Assembly: GCA_017746715.1 (NCBI GenBank)
Contig: JAGHZQ010000029.1
Span: 1 to 64,000 of the forward strand
From: Cyanobacteria bacterium SBLK
GTDB taxonomy: Bacteria; Cyanobacteriota; Cyanobacteriia; Cyanobacteriales; Spirulinaceae
Length of the DNA: 64,000 nucleotides
Direction of reading: 5' to 3'
Part shown: piece after piece, positions 48,022 through 56,525 of the stretch
Layout of the letters: each line of letters begins with the position of its first letter
Position numbering within the stretch: the first letter of the stretch is position 1
Position numbers and translations under genes: made by a program
The notes under the pieces: generated by a model
Seen by the model: only the letters and a program-made list of their open reading frames with translations
Told to the model about the DNA's origin: nothing
The model's database searches: none

Positions 48022-49820
48022 TTATAGACCGAAAATTGAGGCGATCGCGGGAATAATTTTCTCGCAAGTCTCGGCTAATTTCGCGGCGGCGGGCAATCCG
48101 GTTATAATTCCTTTTAACATAGTTGTGGCATCGTCAGCGATTTCTTTCATGGCGTTATTTTTGGGATATTTACCTGCTTCGGCGAGATTTTGTACCTGTT
48201 TGAGAGCTTTATTTTTGTTCTTGTCGCTCAAGTTATTATCGGCATTGATGGTGGTTTGGAGTTGTGAAAGCAGTTCTTTCATTCCGGGGCGATCGGGTTC
48301 TGAAGTTGCTGGGAGTTTGTTAATTTGATTGGTAATGGTACTGTTGAGATTATCGATGTTTAAGATAGCATGACTGGCGTTGAAATCTCCTCCTACGCTC
48401 CCGCCTTTTACGTCAACTGTTTGGATGTTCTGATTGTCGCTCATGGTTTTACTTTCTGCTGTTGCTGTAATTGTAGTTTGAGGTTGACGAACTGCCAAAG
48501 CGAGAACAATTTCTCTCATATCTTGGATACGAAGAGTTTGTAACTCATCGATTTTGGCTTCTAATTTGGCAATTTTAGCTTCATAGTTGGTCTCAAAAGT
48601 ACGTTGAAATTGACCTTTATTAGTGTTGGGAGGAACAGCAATTTCAATGAGGACATCCTCTCCTTTTCTCTCAAATTTTTGGATAGAATTGGGAGTTATT
48701 TCGGGGTTTTCTACCATAATTTGTTGAAAGGCTTCTCAGAAGGCTTCAGGATTAACACCATTTTTCAAAAGCAATTGTACAGTATCCATTAACTGTTGGT
48801 AGAGTTTCTCAAAATCACCCGGATCGAAGGTTTTATAAGAATCGTGAGGACGACGTTCTCTGCTCCCTCTAACATTACACTTTTCTAGAAGAAAAATGTA
48901 CTGGCAATCGACACGATCAAGGATAGTACTGGAGTCAATATTCCACGCTTCGAGACAAGCTCCAGTTAAATATGCTCCCGTGAAATCTGTGCCAATAGCG
49001 AGAGTGTCAGTTAAATTGACATTTTTAAGATTTGCATCATGCAATATCGCATCGCTGAGATCGGCTTGTTTTAAGTTTGCTTCTTCAAGGTTTACCCCCT
49101 TTAGATATGCTCCGTGCATATCAGCTTTAAGGAAAGATTTTTCATATCCATTACCTGTTTGGAGTAATTTCCTGACTTGGGGCTGTTGCAAAATCGTGCT
49201 TCCGGGGCGAACAAAATCAAGTTTGTTTGTGTTTTGCCAGCAAGTTCGATTTACAAGAGCTCCTCGTAAATCAGTGTTTTTAAGTGTTGCTCGGGTAAAG
49301 TCGGTATCAGTAAGATTTGCTTTGCGGAAGCTAGTCCCTCCTATAGCAGCAAAAACAATAGCTGCATGACGAATCCATTCTTCTCTTGGATCTTCTTTTA
49401 TTGCACGCCAGCTAAGATAGAATCCCAGTGAGTTAAAAACGACAACTCCAACAAGACAGTTACCAAGAATAGAATTGAAATACTAAAACTAACCCATCCA
49501 ATAATACTACTTGTGGGATTACTATCTAAAATGAATTCAACGAAAGAACCTGCAAAAAGTGAGCAAGCTCCTGATAATCCAGCCAGTATCCAAGAAATCG
49601 CAAGTAGGATAGCCACCCATCGCTTTTGTAGTCCTGCTTGTGCCCCTCGAAACTTTGCCCCTGTCAAATTTGCCCCGCTAAAATTGGTTTCCCGAATATC
49701 CGCCTCGCTAAAATCTGCCCCAGACAGATTTTCCCCTTTAAAAGACAGCCCTCGCAGGTTCATTCGCTGAAAATTTCGCTCTCCTGCTGCATAGCGTCGT
49801 AAAACCTCACTTGCTCTCAT
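48022..49820 (-). pseudogene. Broken pentapeptide-repeat membrane protein gene
   Basis: Three ORF pieces of one gene on the minus strand. Piece 1 (49398-49820): pentapeptide repeats (LSGADFSEADIRETNFSGAN) and two to three membrane segments. The reading then continues in another frame: from about 49440 the frame without stops gives SLGFYLSWRAIKEDPREEWI and RKANLTDTDFTRATLKNTDL, so one indel separates the pieces. Piece 2 (to 48736) holds more pentapeptides and DFEKLYQQLMDTVQLLLKNG, and ends at an in-frame TGA (48736-48738). Piece 3 (48022-48717) continues in the same frame with VENPEITPNSIQKFERKGED, a coiled coil and a helical tail. Intact relatives are single proteins of about 600 residues. 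Confidence 0.85.
48736..48738 (-). other. In-frame TGA interrupting the pentapeptide gene
   Basis: On the minus strand the codons run NPEAF-TGA-EAFQQIM-VENPE. Both sides are in one frame and the flanking protein is continuous, so a single base change (for example from CGA) explains the stop. There is no sign of recoding. Confidence 0.8.
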
Positions 49821-49853
49821 TTCGTTTCCCGAAACAAATAATTTCTCTCTCAA

Positions 49854-50268
49854 TTTAACTGAAATTGCCGAAAATTCAGAACGAAACTAGAAAAGCGATC
49901 GCACTTCTCAGCGCAAAAGAATAGTGCAAGTTTAAAAACAGTTCTGAAACACACAACTCTGGATCGAGCCAATTCCTTAAAAAATACACCAAACCTACTG
50001 AGAAGCCGAAGGGTGCGCGGGGGGTTTGGGGGCGGCGCTGCGCTCCCAATGGGGGGTCTGGGGGGCTAGTCCCCCAGAAAACTTATGATTTTCACCAAAA
50101 ATTTATCAATACGCTCAACTTTTTAGCACTTGAAGAAAATAACAAGATAATCCCTCATCAACCTTCCCAAAATCTGATAAAATAAGCAATTATAAAGAGT
50201 CGGGCGATCGCAAAAATCATTCCAAACGAAAGGCAAATATTGCCAATAAAATCAGGAATTACACTAAA
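49854..50268. other. Intergenic region with dispersed repeat
   Basis: A 415-base stretch without genes. It holds the G-rich repeat copy at 50010-50095 and HIP1 sites; the remainder is AT-rich and featureless. Confidence 0.5.
50010..50095 (+). repeat. G-rich dispersed repeat, copy 1
   Basis: GGGGTTTGGGGGCGGCGCTG and then TGCGCTCCCAATGGGGGGTC are followed by CTAGTCCCCCAGAAAACTTA. A closely similar sequence lies at 59911-59990. Internal complementarity (GGGGG...CCCCC) allows a hairpin. This is a noncoding family likely present elsewhere in the genome. Confidence 0.8.
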
Positions 50269-50339
50269 AGCGGGTGACGGGAATCGAACCCGTGTCTTTT
50301 GCTTGGAAGGCAAAGGTTTTACCATTAAACCACACCCGC
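50269..50339 (-). tRNA. tRNA-Gly (TCC)
   Basis: A 71-base cloverleaf on the minus strand: acceptor GCGGGTG/CACCCGC, anticodon loop CTTCCAA with anticodon TCC reading GGA, T-arm GGTTCGATTCC. CCA is not encoded. Confidence 0.95.
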
Positions 50340-50487
50340 AAAAAATTGCGCTTTTCTCATAATAACATATTTATCCGAAATTGGGAAAAAACTTTTAGAT
50401 TTTCTTTCCCAGAAGGCAAAAAAAAACCCGCGAACGTGCAGTTATGATGAGATTGGGAGCATTCCCCTGTAGCGAACGGAGTCAATC

Positions 50488-52155
50488 GTGCGGAACTTTG
50501 ACAACATCCAAGAGCAAACTTACGATTTAATCGTTATCGGCGGTGGCGTTAACGGTGCGGGAGTGGCGCGAGATGCCGCTCTGCGGGGTTTAAAGACCAT
50601 TCTCATCGAAAAAGGCGATTTTGCAAGCGGGACATCCAGTTGGTCGAGTCGCCTCATTCATGGCGGTTTGCGCTATTTGGAATATTTTGAAGTCCCCCTA
50701 GTCAGGGAATCCCTGCGCGAGCGAGAAGTGTTATTAAAAACTGCCCCTCATTTGGTAAAACCCTTACTTTTAACCATTCCCATCTATGCCAAGCGATCGC
50801 GCCCCTACTGGAAAATTTGGGCGGGGATGTTCCTCTATGACCTCCTCAGCTACGATAAAACCGTCCCCCCTCATCGAATGCTTCCCCCCGCAGAATTCAA
50901 ACAGGTTTTTCGCTCCCTCGATCCCGAAGGACTATCGGGAGGGGCGCAATATTACGACGGGCAAGTGACCCTGGCGGAACGCTTGTGCTGGGAAAATATT
51001 CTCGCGGCGAAAGAAGCGGGAGCAACAGTATTAAATTATGTTGAAGTCATGGAATTGGTGCAAGAAGGCGATCGCATTGCCCGAGTCCATTGCAAAGATA
51101 TCCTCGATGGTGCGGAATTTACCATTTCTGGCAATGAAAATGCCGTCATTATCAATACTGCCGGTCCTTGGGTGGATCGCGTTGACGAACGAGTAACAAA
51201 AGGAACGACAAAACAGAAAATCGGCGGTACAAAAGGCAGTCATATCATCGTCGATCGCTTTCCCGGAACCCCAGATACCAGCTTATACGTCGAAGCCAAG
51301 AGCGACGGGCGTCCTTTCTTTATCATTCCTTGGTTGGATAAGGTTTTGATCGGCACCACAGATATTCCCTTTAATGGCGATTTAGATCGAGTCAAAGCCG
51401 ACAATGCAGAGATCGATTACTTAATAACAGAAACCAACAATATTATTACCACTGCCAGCTTAACGCGCAAAGATATCGTGTTTACCTACTGTGGCGTGCG
51501 TCCCCTCCCCTATCACGAAGGGAAGAAACCGGGAGCATTAACCCGCAAGCATATCCTTTACGATCGTGCCACAGAAGGCATTCATAATATCATCTCCCTC
51601 ATTGGCGGCAAACTCACCACCTATCGCCACGTCGGCGAAGAAATGGTAGAGGCGGCATATGCGAAAATGGGACGCAAAGCCCCACCCTGCCCCACTCTAA
51701 CAACTCCCCTTCCAGGCTGCATCCTTGCAAGCGATCCCCGTATTCAAAAAACCGCGCGAGAATATAGCGATCGCATCTCTGGGAAAACAATTTATCATCT
51801 CTTCAGTCTCTACGGTACAAAAGCGACGGAAGTTTTGGCCCTGACGCAAGACAACCCCGAACTTGGCCATCGCATCTGTGCCGACCTCCCGGATATTAAA
51901 GCCCAAATACTCTATGCAGTCCGCTCGGAAATGGCACAAACGGTATTGGATATTTTGCGCCGTCGCACCACCATCGCCATGCAAGATAATTATGGCTTAG
52001 ATGCGTTGCCCGTTGTTATCGATATTCTCTCTCGCTATTGCGGTTGGAGTCGAGAACGATGCGAACGAGCGATCGTCAATTACCATACCTATATGCGCGA
52101 AAACTGCATTCCCGATTATATTCTTGCCGCCGAGAAAGAACTGGCAGCGATCTAA
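50488..52155 (+). CDS. glpD: Glycerol-3-phosphate dehydrogenase (FAD)
   Basis: A 555-residue membrane-associated flavoenzyme oxidising glycerol-3-phosphate to dihydroxyacetone phosphate, feeding electrons to quinones. The N-terminal FAD motif is DLIVIGGGVNGAGVARDAAL, followed by GDFASGTSSWSSRLIHGGLRY; the substrate region includes GTTDIPFNGD and GGKLTTYRHVGE. Start is GTG 50488, with CGGAG 6 bases upstream. Full length. No glpF or glpK nearby. Confidence 0.95.
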   Translation: MRNFDNIQEQTYDLIVIGGGVNGAGVARDAALRGLKTILIEKGDFASGTSSWSSRLIHGGLRYLEYFEVPLVRESLREREVLLKTAPHLVKPLLLTIPIYAKRSRPYWKIWAGMFLYDLLSYDKTVPPHRMLPPAEFKQVFRSLDPEGLSGGAQYYDGQVTLAERLCWENILAAKEAGATVLNYVEVMELVQEGDRIARVHCKDILDGAEFTISGNENAVIINTAGPWVDRVDERVTKGTTKQKIGGTKGSHIIVDRFPGTPDTSLYVEAKSDGRPFFIIPWLDKVLIGTTDIPFNGDLDRVKADNAEIDYLITETNNIITTASLTRKDIVFTYCGVRPLPYHEGKKPGALTRKHILYDRATEGIHNIISLIGGKLTTYRHVGEEMVEAAYAKMGRKAPPCPTLTTPLPGCILASDPRIQKTAREYSDRISGKTIYHLFSLYGTKATEVLALTQDNPELGHRICADLPDIKAQILYAVRSEMAQTVLDILRRRTTIAMQDNYGLDALPVVIDILSRYCGWSRERCERAIVNYHTYMRENCIPDYILAAEKELAAI

Positions 52156-52227
52156 ATAAATTGCCAACAGAGAGGAAGGGTAAGGATATCTCTATTGGGG
52201 AACGGGACAAGGAGAAAACGAAGGAGG

Positions 52228-55059
52228 TTAAACCGATAACCAATCAAAAACTTTCTGAAATTCAAAGCGATTGCAGTATTGTTGCAAGGCTTCCGCCAAG
52301 GAATCATCGGAGTGGCGGATTTCCGCAATCTCGCGGGAAATTTCTTCTAAATTGCCGATTATTATTGCGTCTCTCAGTTTGACTTTCAAGATTTGAGGCA
52401 ATGCTCGCATCTTTTCTTGAATAGATGCTTCGGTTTCTTCTTGGCTCGGTGCTTGCGCGAGTTCTTCGTAGAGAAAACGAACTCCGATATGTTCGTGCAT
52501 GGCGGCAAAGATATCTTCTTCTCGAAATGGCTTCCGCATAAACGCATCGCACCCTGCGGACAAAACAACCGCTTTTTCTTCTTCCAAAACACTGGCAGTC
52601 AAAGCAATGATGGCTGTTGCTCGTCCTCGAGCCATCGCTTTAATTTTCTGAGTGGCTTCGTAACCGTTCATAACCGGCATCCGCATATCCATCCAAATCA
52701 AATGGGGCCGCCATGTCTCAAAAACCTCTACGGCTTCTTTGCCATTGCTGGCTTCTTTCAGTTCAAATCCGAGGGGATCGAGCAATTTCACAAACAGTTG
52801 GCGATTGATGACTTTATCATCGACAATGAGGATGCGATAGTGTGGTTGGTTGGGGGCTAGAGCGATGACTTTCCGTTTGTTTTTTTGACTGTCTAGGGTT
52901 TCGGCTTCCACCTCTTCAGCTTGAATCTGAAAGCGAAAGGTCGTTCCTCGGCCAACTTTCGAGGTCACTTGAATATCCCCACCCATCAACTGCACGAATT
53001 TGCGGGAGATGGGCAATCCCAAGCCAGTTCCTTCTTGCGATTGTTTTCCGGTTTCGGTTTGCACGAAGGCTTCAAAAAGCTGGTCGAGTTCTTCCGGGGC
53101 GATTCCGGCCCCAGTGTCTTCTACGACAAAGCATATTTTAATTGTTCGCTCCCCCCTGTCTCCTGAAGTATTGGGAGGATGGAGGGATTGATTGGTGACT
53201 GACAGGATAATGCCCCCCTCCTCAGTGAATTTGATGGCATTGTTGAGCAAATTAATCAACACTTGGCGCAGTTTGACCTCATCGGTGCGAAGGTGGCGGA
53301 TTGTATTGTTTTCTCTCTCTAACAACAATTGCAACCCTTTTGCCTCGGCTTTGAGTTGGAACATGTCGTGGATATCGTTGAGAAGGCAATGTAAGTCAAA
53401 GTTCTTTTCGTTAAGGGTGATTTTGCCAGCTTCGATTTTGGAGAGGTCGAGGACGTTGTTGATGAGAGAGAGGAGGTGTTCGCCACTGCGAGAGATGATA
53501 CGGACATTTTCTTGGTGGTCGCGGGGGAGGGTTGGGGAACGGGTCATGATTTGAGAAAAGCCGAGGATGGCGTTCAGGGGACTCCTCAATTCGTGACTCA
53601 TGTTAGCAATAAATAAACTTTTTGTTTGGTTGGCAACTTCCGCTTTTTCTTTGGCTGCTTCGAGTTCGGCGGTACGTTCTTCCAAGGAGAGAGTCCGTTT
53701 TCGAACCTTCTGTTCGAGATTGACAAATTCTGTTTTGAGTTGAGTTGCCATGTCATTGAATGCTTGACCCAAAACATTCAGTTCTGAGATCGCGCCTTTG
53801 GGTACTTTTTGGTCTAAATCCCCTCGGGACATGGCTTGTGAAGATTGAACCAATCGTAAAATCGGTTGGGAAATCCAACGAGAGGTGTATAATCCCACTC
53901 CGATAACCCCGACCAAGGAAAGAAGCATCAGTAAAATTGTGTTGCGCGTGTTGACGTAAATTTGTGCCATGAAATCCCGTTCGGGAACGACAGTGACGAC
54001 CAACCAATCAATGCCTATACCTCGTTCGTCCGTGTAGGGGAAAACCCGGAGATATTGCGACTCCCCTTCCAAACGAAATTGTAATTGTTGTTCTGCTTCG
54101 ATCTGGTCGAGCCGGCCAAATCGTTCTCCGAGATATTGAGCGCTGGTTTTGACAAGCGGATCGTTAAGCTCTGTCACTGCAATGCGTTCTAGTTTGTCTC
54201 CGTTGGAATCGATGTGAAAAGGCCGTTCGTCAACAGACGCGCCCACTAATAGCCCATTGCGTTCGATAATAAAGATGCGACCGTTCTCGCCAATTTTGAT
54301 GTCCCGTAAAAAATCGCCGATTCCACTGAGGCTTAAGTCGGCGGCCATAACGCCGATAAATTCTCGTTCTTGGTTGTATAGAGCCCGACCTGCTGAAATC
54401 ACAAGAGCTTGAGGATTAATAGTCGGGAAAATATCTGTCCAATAATCGGGTTGTTCGACAGATTGTCGGGCTGCGGCTCGATACCAAGGGCGTTGGCGAT
54501 GATCGTAATTGGGCAGGCTTCCAACTTTGATAAGTTTTGGAAGGTTTGAGTCTTTATCTACCATTGTGTCGAATTTAAAGTAAAGTAACCCGGTACCTGC
54601 TTCTGTATTCCATGTCGATATTCGCTGGTTTCCTCCTTTAGCATCGATCTTGTTAGATTCTTCTGGAGTAAAGGTTATATCGACATAGTTGGGTTCTTCT
54701 GTAGCAAAGGATATCCAGAGAAGCTCTTCAAAATTTTGGTGTTGTCGCAGAAAGTGTTGGGCAAGAATGATATTACCTTGGGGAGACATATCCAAAATTC
54801 CGAGGTCAAAAGCATCACTATTGATGCGATTGAACAAATGAGGAATTTTGAGATAGTCATTGAGTTTACTATCAACCTGTTTCGATGTATCGGCGATCGA
54901 TTGTTGCGCCAGATCTCGCACTGCTTTTTGCCCGTTACGAATGCTTAAATAACCCGTTAAACCCACGGCGATCGCGATCTGAACGACAAAAGGCACGGTT
55001 AATACCGTCCGTAGCTGCCATTGTTGGCGCGTTGGCGAATGGGATTCTCTGGCAGACAT
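52228..55059 (-). CDS. Hybrid sensor histidine kinase (dCache-HAMP-HisKA-HATPase-REC)
   Basis: A 943-residue kinase. TM1 (20-42), a double-Cache sensor with [12 protein letters not shown]2 (about 370-392), HAMP, coiled coil, HisKA with [18 protein letters not shown] (His about 486), HATPase (600-720), and a receiver with Asp in [11 protein letters not shown] (about 790). A ~75-residue helical tail ends in [12 protein letters not shown]. No DNA-binding domain, so the output partner is unknown. Very similar to the kinase at 56526; the RR-kinase gene lies between them on the same strand. Confidence 0.94.
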   Translation of the reverse strand: MSARESHSPTRQQWQLRTVLTVPFVVQIAIAVGLTGYLSIRNGQKAVRDLAQQSIADTSKQVDSKLNDYLKIPHLFNRINSDAFDLGILDMSPQGNIILAQHFLRQHQNFEELLWISFATEEPNYVDITFTPEESNKIDAKGGNQRISTWNTEAGTGLLYFKFDTMVDKDSNLPKLIKVGSLPNYDHRQRPWYRAAARQSVEQPDYWTDIFPTINPQALVISAGRALYNQEREFIGVMAADLSLSGIGDFLRDIKIGENGRIFIIERNGLLVGASVDERPFHIDSNGDKLERIAVTELNDPLVKTSAQYLGERFGRLDQIEAEQQLQFRLEGESQYLRVFPYTDERGIGIDWLVVTVVPERDFMAQIYVNTRNTILLMLLSLVGVIGVGLYTSRWISQPILRLVQSSQAMSRGDLDQKVPKGAISELNVLGQAFNDMATQLKTEFVNLEQKVRKRTLSLEERTAELEAAKEKAEVANQTKSLFIANMSHELRSPLNAILGFSQIMTRSPTLPRDHQENVRIISRSGEHLLSLINNVLDLSKIEAGKITLNEKNFDLHCLLNDIHDMFQLKAEAKGLQLLLERENNTIRHLRTDEVKLRQVLINLLNNAIKFTEEGGIILSVTNQSLHPPNTSGDRGERTIKICFVVEDTGAGIAPEELDQLFEAFVQTETGKQSQEGTGLGLPISRKFVQLMGGDIQVTSKVGRGTTFRFQIQAEEVEAETLDSQKNKRKVIALAPNQPHYRILIVDDKVINRQLFVKLLDPLGFELKEASNGKEAVEVFETWRPHLIWMDMRMPVMNGYEATQKIKAMARGRATAIIALTASVLEEEKAVVLSAGCDAFMRKPFREEDIFAAMHEHIGVRFLYEELAQAPSQEETEASIQEKMRALPQILKVKLRDAIIIGNLEEISREIAEIRHSDDSLAEALQQYCNRFEFQKVFDWLSV

Positions 55060-55088
55060 GAGATGATGGCATTTAAAATACTAGTTTG

Positions 55089-56492
55089 TCAATTAAATGA
55101 TACATCACTTGAAGATAAAGGAAGCGCGATCGCAAATTTTGTTCCTTGTCCTGCTTCCGATTCCAACCAAATTTGACCCCCGTGTTTTTCCTCGATAATT
55201 TCTCGCGCGATCGCGAGTCCCAAACCCGTTCCTTTGCCAACTTCTTTCGTCGTAAATAAGCGATCGAATACTTTATTTTTCACTTCCTCAGACATTCCCA
55301 TACCATTGTCTTCAATCCAAATCGTTGCTTGCTCTTTTTCTGCACTGATTTCAGTTTTAACAATAATTTGTTGGGGTTGACAATGGGAAGGATTGTTTAA
55401 AGCCTCATCGAGTGCATCGATCGCATTAGATAAAAGATTCATAAAAACCTGATTGAGCTTTCCCGGAAAACACGCAATTTCTGGCAAATCTCCATATTTT
55501 TTCACGATTTCGATCTCCGGACGCACTCCATTATCTTTAAGACGATGTTTCAAAATCAATAAAGTGCTGTCAATTCCCTCATGAATGTTAAATTTAATGG
55601 GGCGATCGCTATCTCCCCGAGAAAACGTGCGTAAAGAGTAACTAATATTGCGAATGCGATCGGCTCCTTCTTTCATGGATGTAATTGTTTTAGGTAAATC
55701 CTCAATCAGAAAATCTAGATCGATCGCTTCTGTATAATTTCGAATTTTATCATTCGGATCGCCCACTTGCTCTTGGTAAAGTTCGACGAGAGAAATTAAA
55801 TCTCGAACGTATTCTAAAGCATGATGAATGTTGCCATCGATAAAAACTACAGGATTATTAATTTCGTGAGCGACACCAGCAACTAATTGACCCAAAGTTG
55901 CCATTTTCTCATTTTGAACTAATTGGAGTTGAGTGCTTTGGAGTTGCTCCAAATTTAATTTTAATTCTTGATTGGCAATTTCTAATTTATGATTTGTGCT
56001 CTCTAACTGCTCCACTGTATCTTCTAAAATAATATTTTTTTCCCGAATTTGTCGCGCTTGATCTTCTGTTTTACTTTTTAGCTTTTTTTGCAATCGAGAG
56101 AGGGTTAAATGCGTTCTAACCCGCAGAAAAACTTCTTCAGCTTGAAAGGGTTTGGCAATATAATCAATTCCCCCAGCTTCAAAGGCTTTGACCTTATCAA
56201 AAAGATCGTCGAGAGCGCTGATAAAAATAATGGGAATCTCTCGCGTGCGCTCGTCTGCTTTGAGTTTTTGACATACCTCATAGCCATTGAGATCGGGCAT
56301 TTGAATATCCAGTAAAATCAGATCGGGATAGTCATCGAGGTGAATTCCCTGCAGTGCTAAGGTTCCGCTCGGCATCGGACAAACTTCATAACCCCGTTCC
56401 GATAATAACCCCATTAATACTTGCAAATTAGCAGGTGTATCGTCGATGACTAAAATGCTACCTTGTTCTGAATCGATAGAGAGATTATTCAT
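55089..56492 (-). CDS. Response regulator-histidine kinase fusion
   Basis: A 467-residue cytoplasmic protein without membrane helices. Residues 12-130 form a receiver (phospho-Asp D62 in LILLDIQMPDLNG, Lys in FISALDD...YIAKPF). A coiled coil follows (135-205), then a kinase core of the GVAHEINNPVVFIDGN type with HATPase boxes (LNQVFMNLLSNAIDAL, GKGTGLGLAI). It could receive a phosphoryl group from the flanking hybrid kinases. It lies 33 bases downstream of the kinase at 56526 and 29 bases upstream of the one at 52228, so an operon is likely. Confidence 0.93.
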   Translation of the reverse strand: MNNLSIDSEQGSILVIDDTPANLQVLMGLLSERGYEVCPMPSGTLALQGIHLDDYPDLILLDIQMPDLNGYEVCQKLKADERTREIPIIFISALDDLFDKVKAFEAGGIDYIAKPFQAEEVFLRVRTHLTLSRLQKKLKSKTEDQARQIREKNIILEDTVEQLESTNHKLEIANQELKLNLEQLQSTQLQLVQNEKMATLGQLVAGVAHEINNPVVFIDGNIHHALEYVRDLISLVELYQEQVGDPNDKIRNYTEAIDLDFLIEDLPKTITSMKEGADRIRNISYSLRTFSRGDSDRPIKFNIHEGIDSTLLILKHRLKDNGVRPEIEIVKKYGDLPEIACFPGKLNQVFMNLLSNAIDALDEALNNPSHCQPQQIIVKTEISAEKEQATIWIEDNGMGMSEEVKNKVFDRLFTTKEVGKGTGLGLAIAREIIEEKHGGQIWLESEAGQGTKFAIALPLSSSDVSFN

Positions 56493-56525
56493 TTTCCTTG
56501 TAGAGTTATTGTTTCTAGCAATCCA

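Noticed and set aside
48736-48738. TGA read as selenocysteine or by recoding
   Set aside because: No SECIS-like hairpin was noticed after it, the flanking residues (EAF-stop-EAFQQ) suggest a mutated ordinary codon, and a frameshift lies upstream in the same gene.
52393-52860. 155-codon plus-strand ORF
   Set aside because: Antisense to the receiver domain of the kinase at 52228, and Phe/Cys-rich as typical of a shadow frame.
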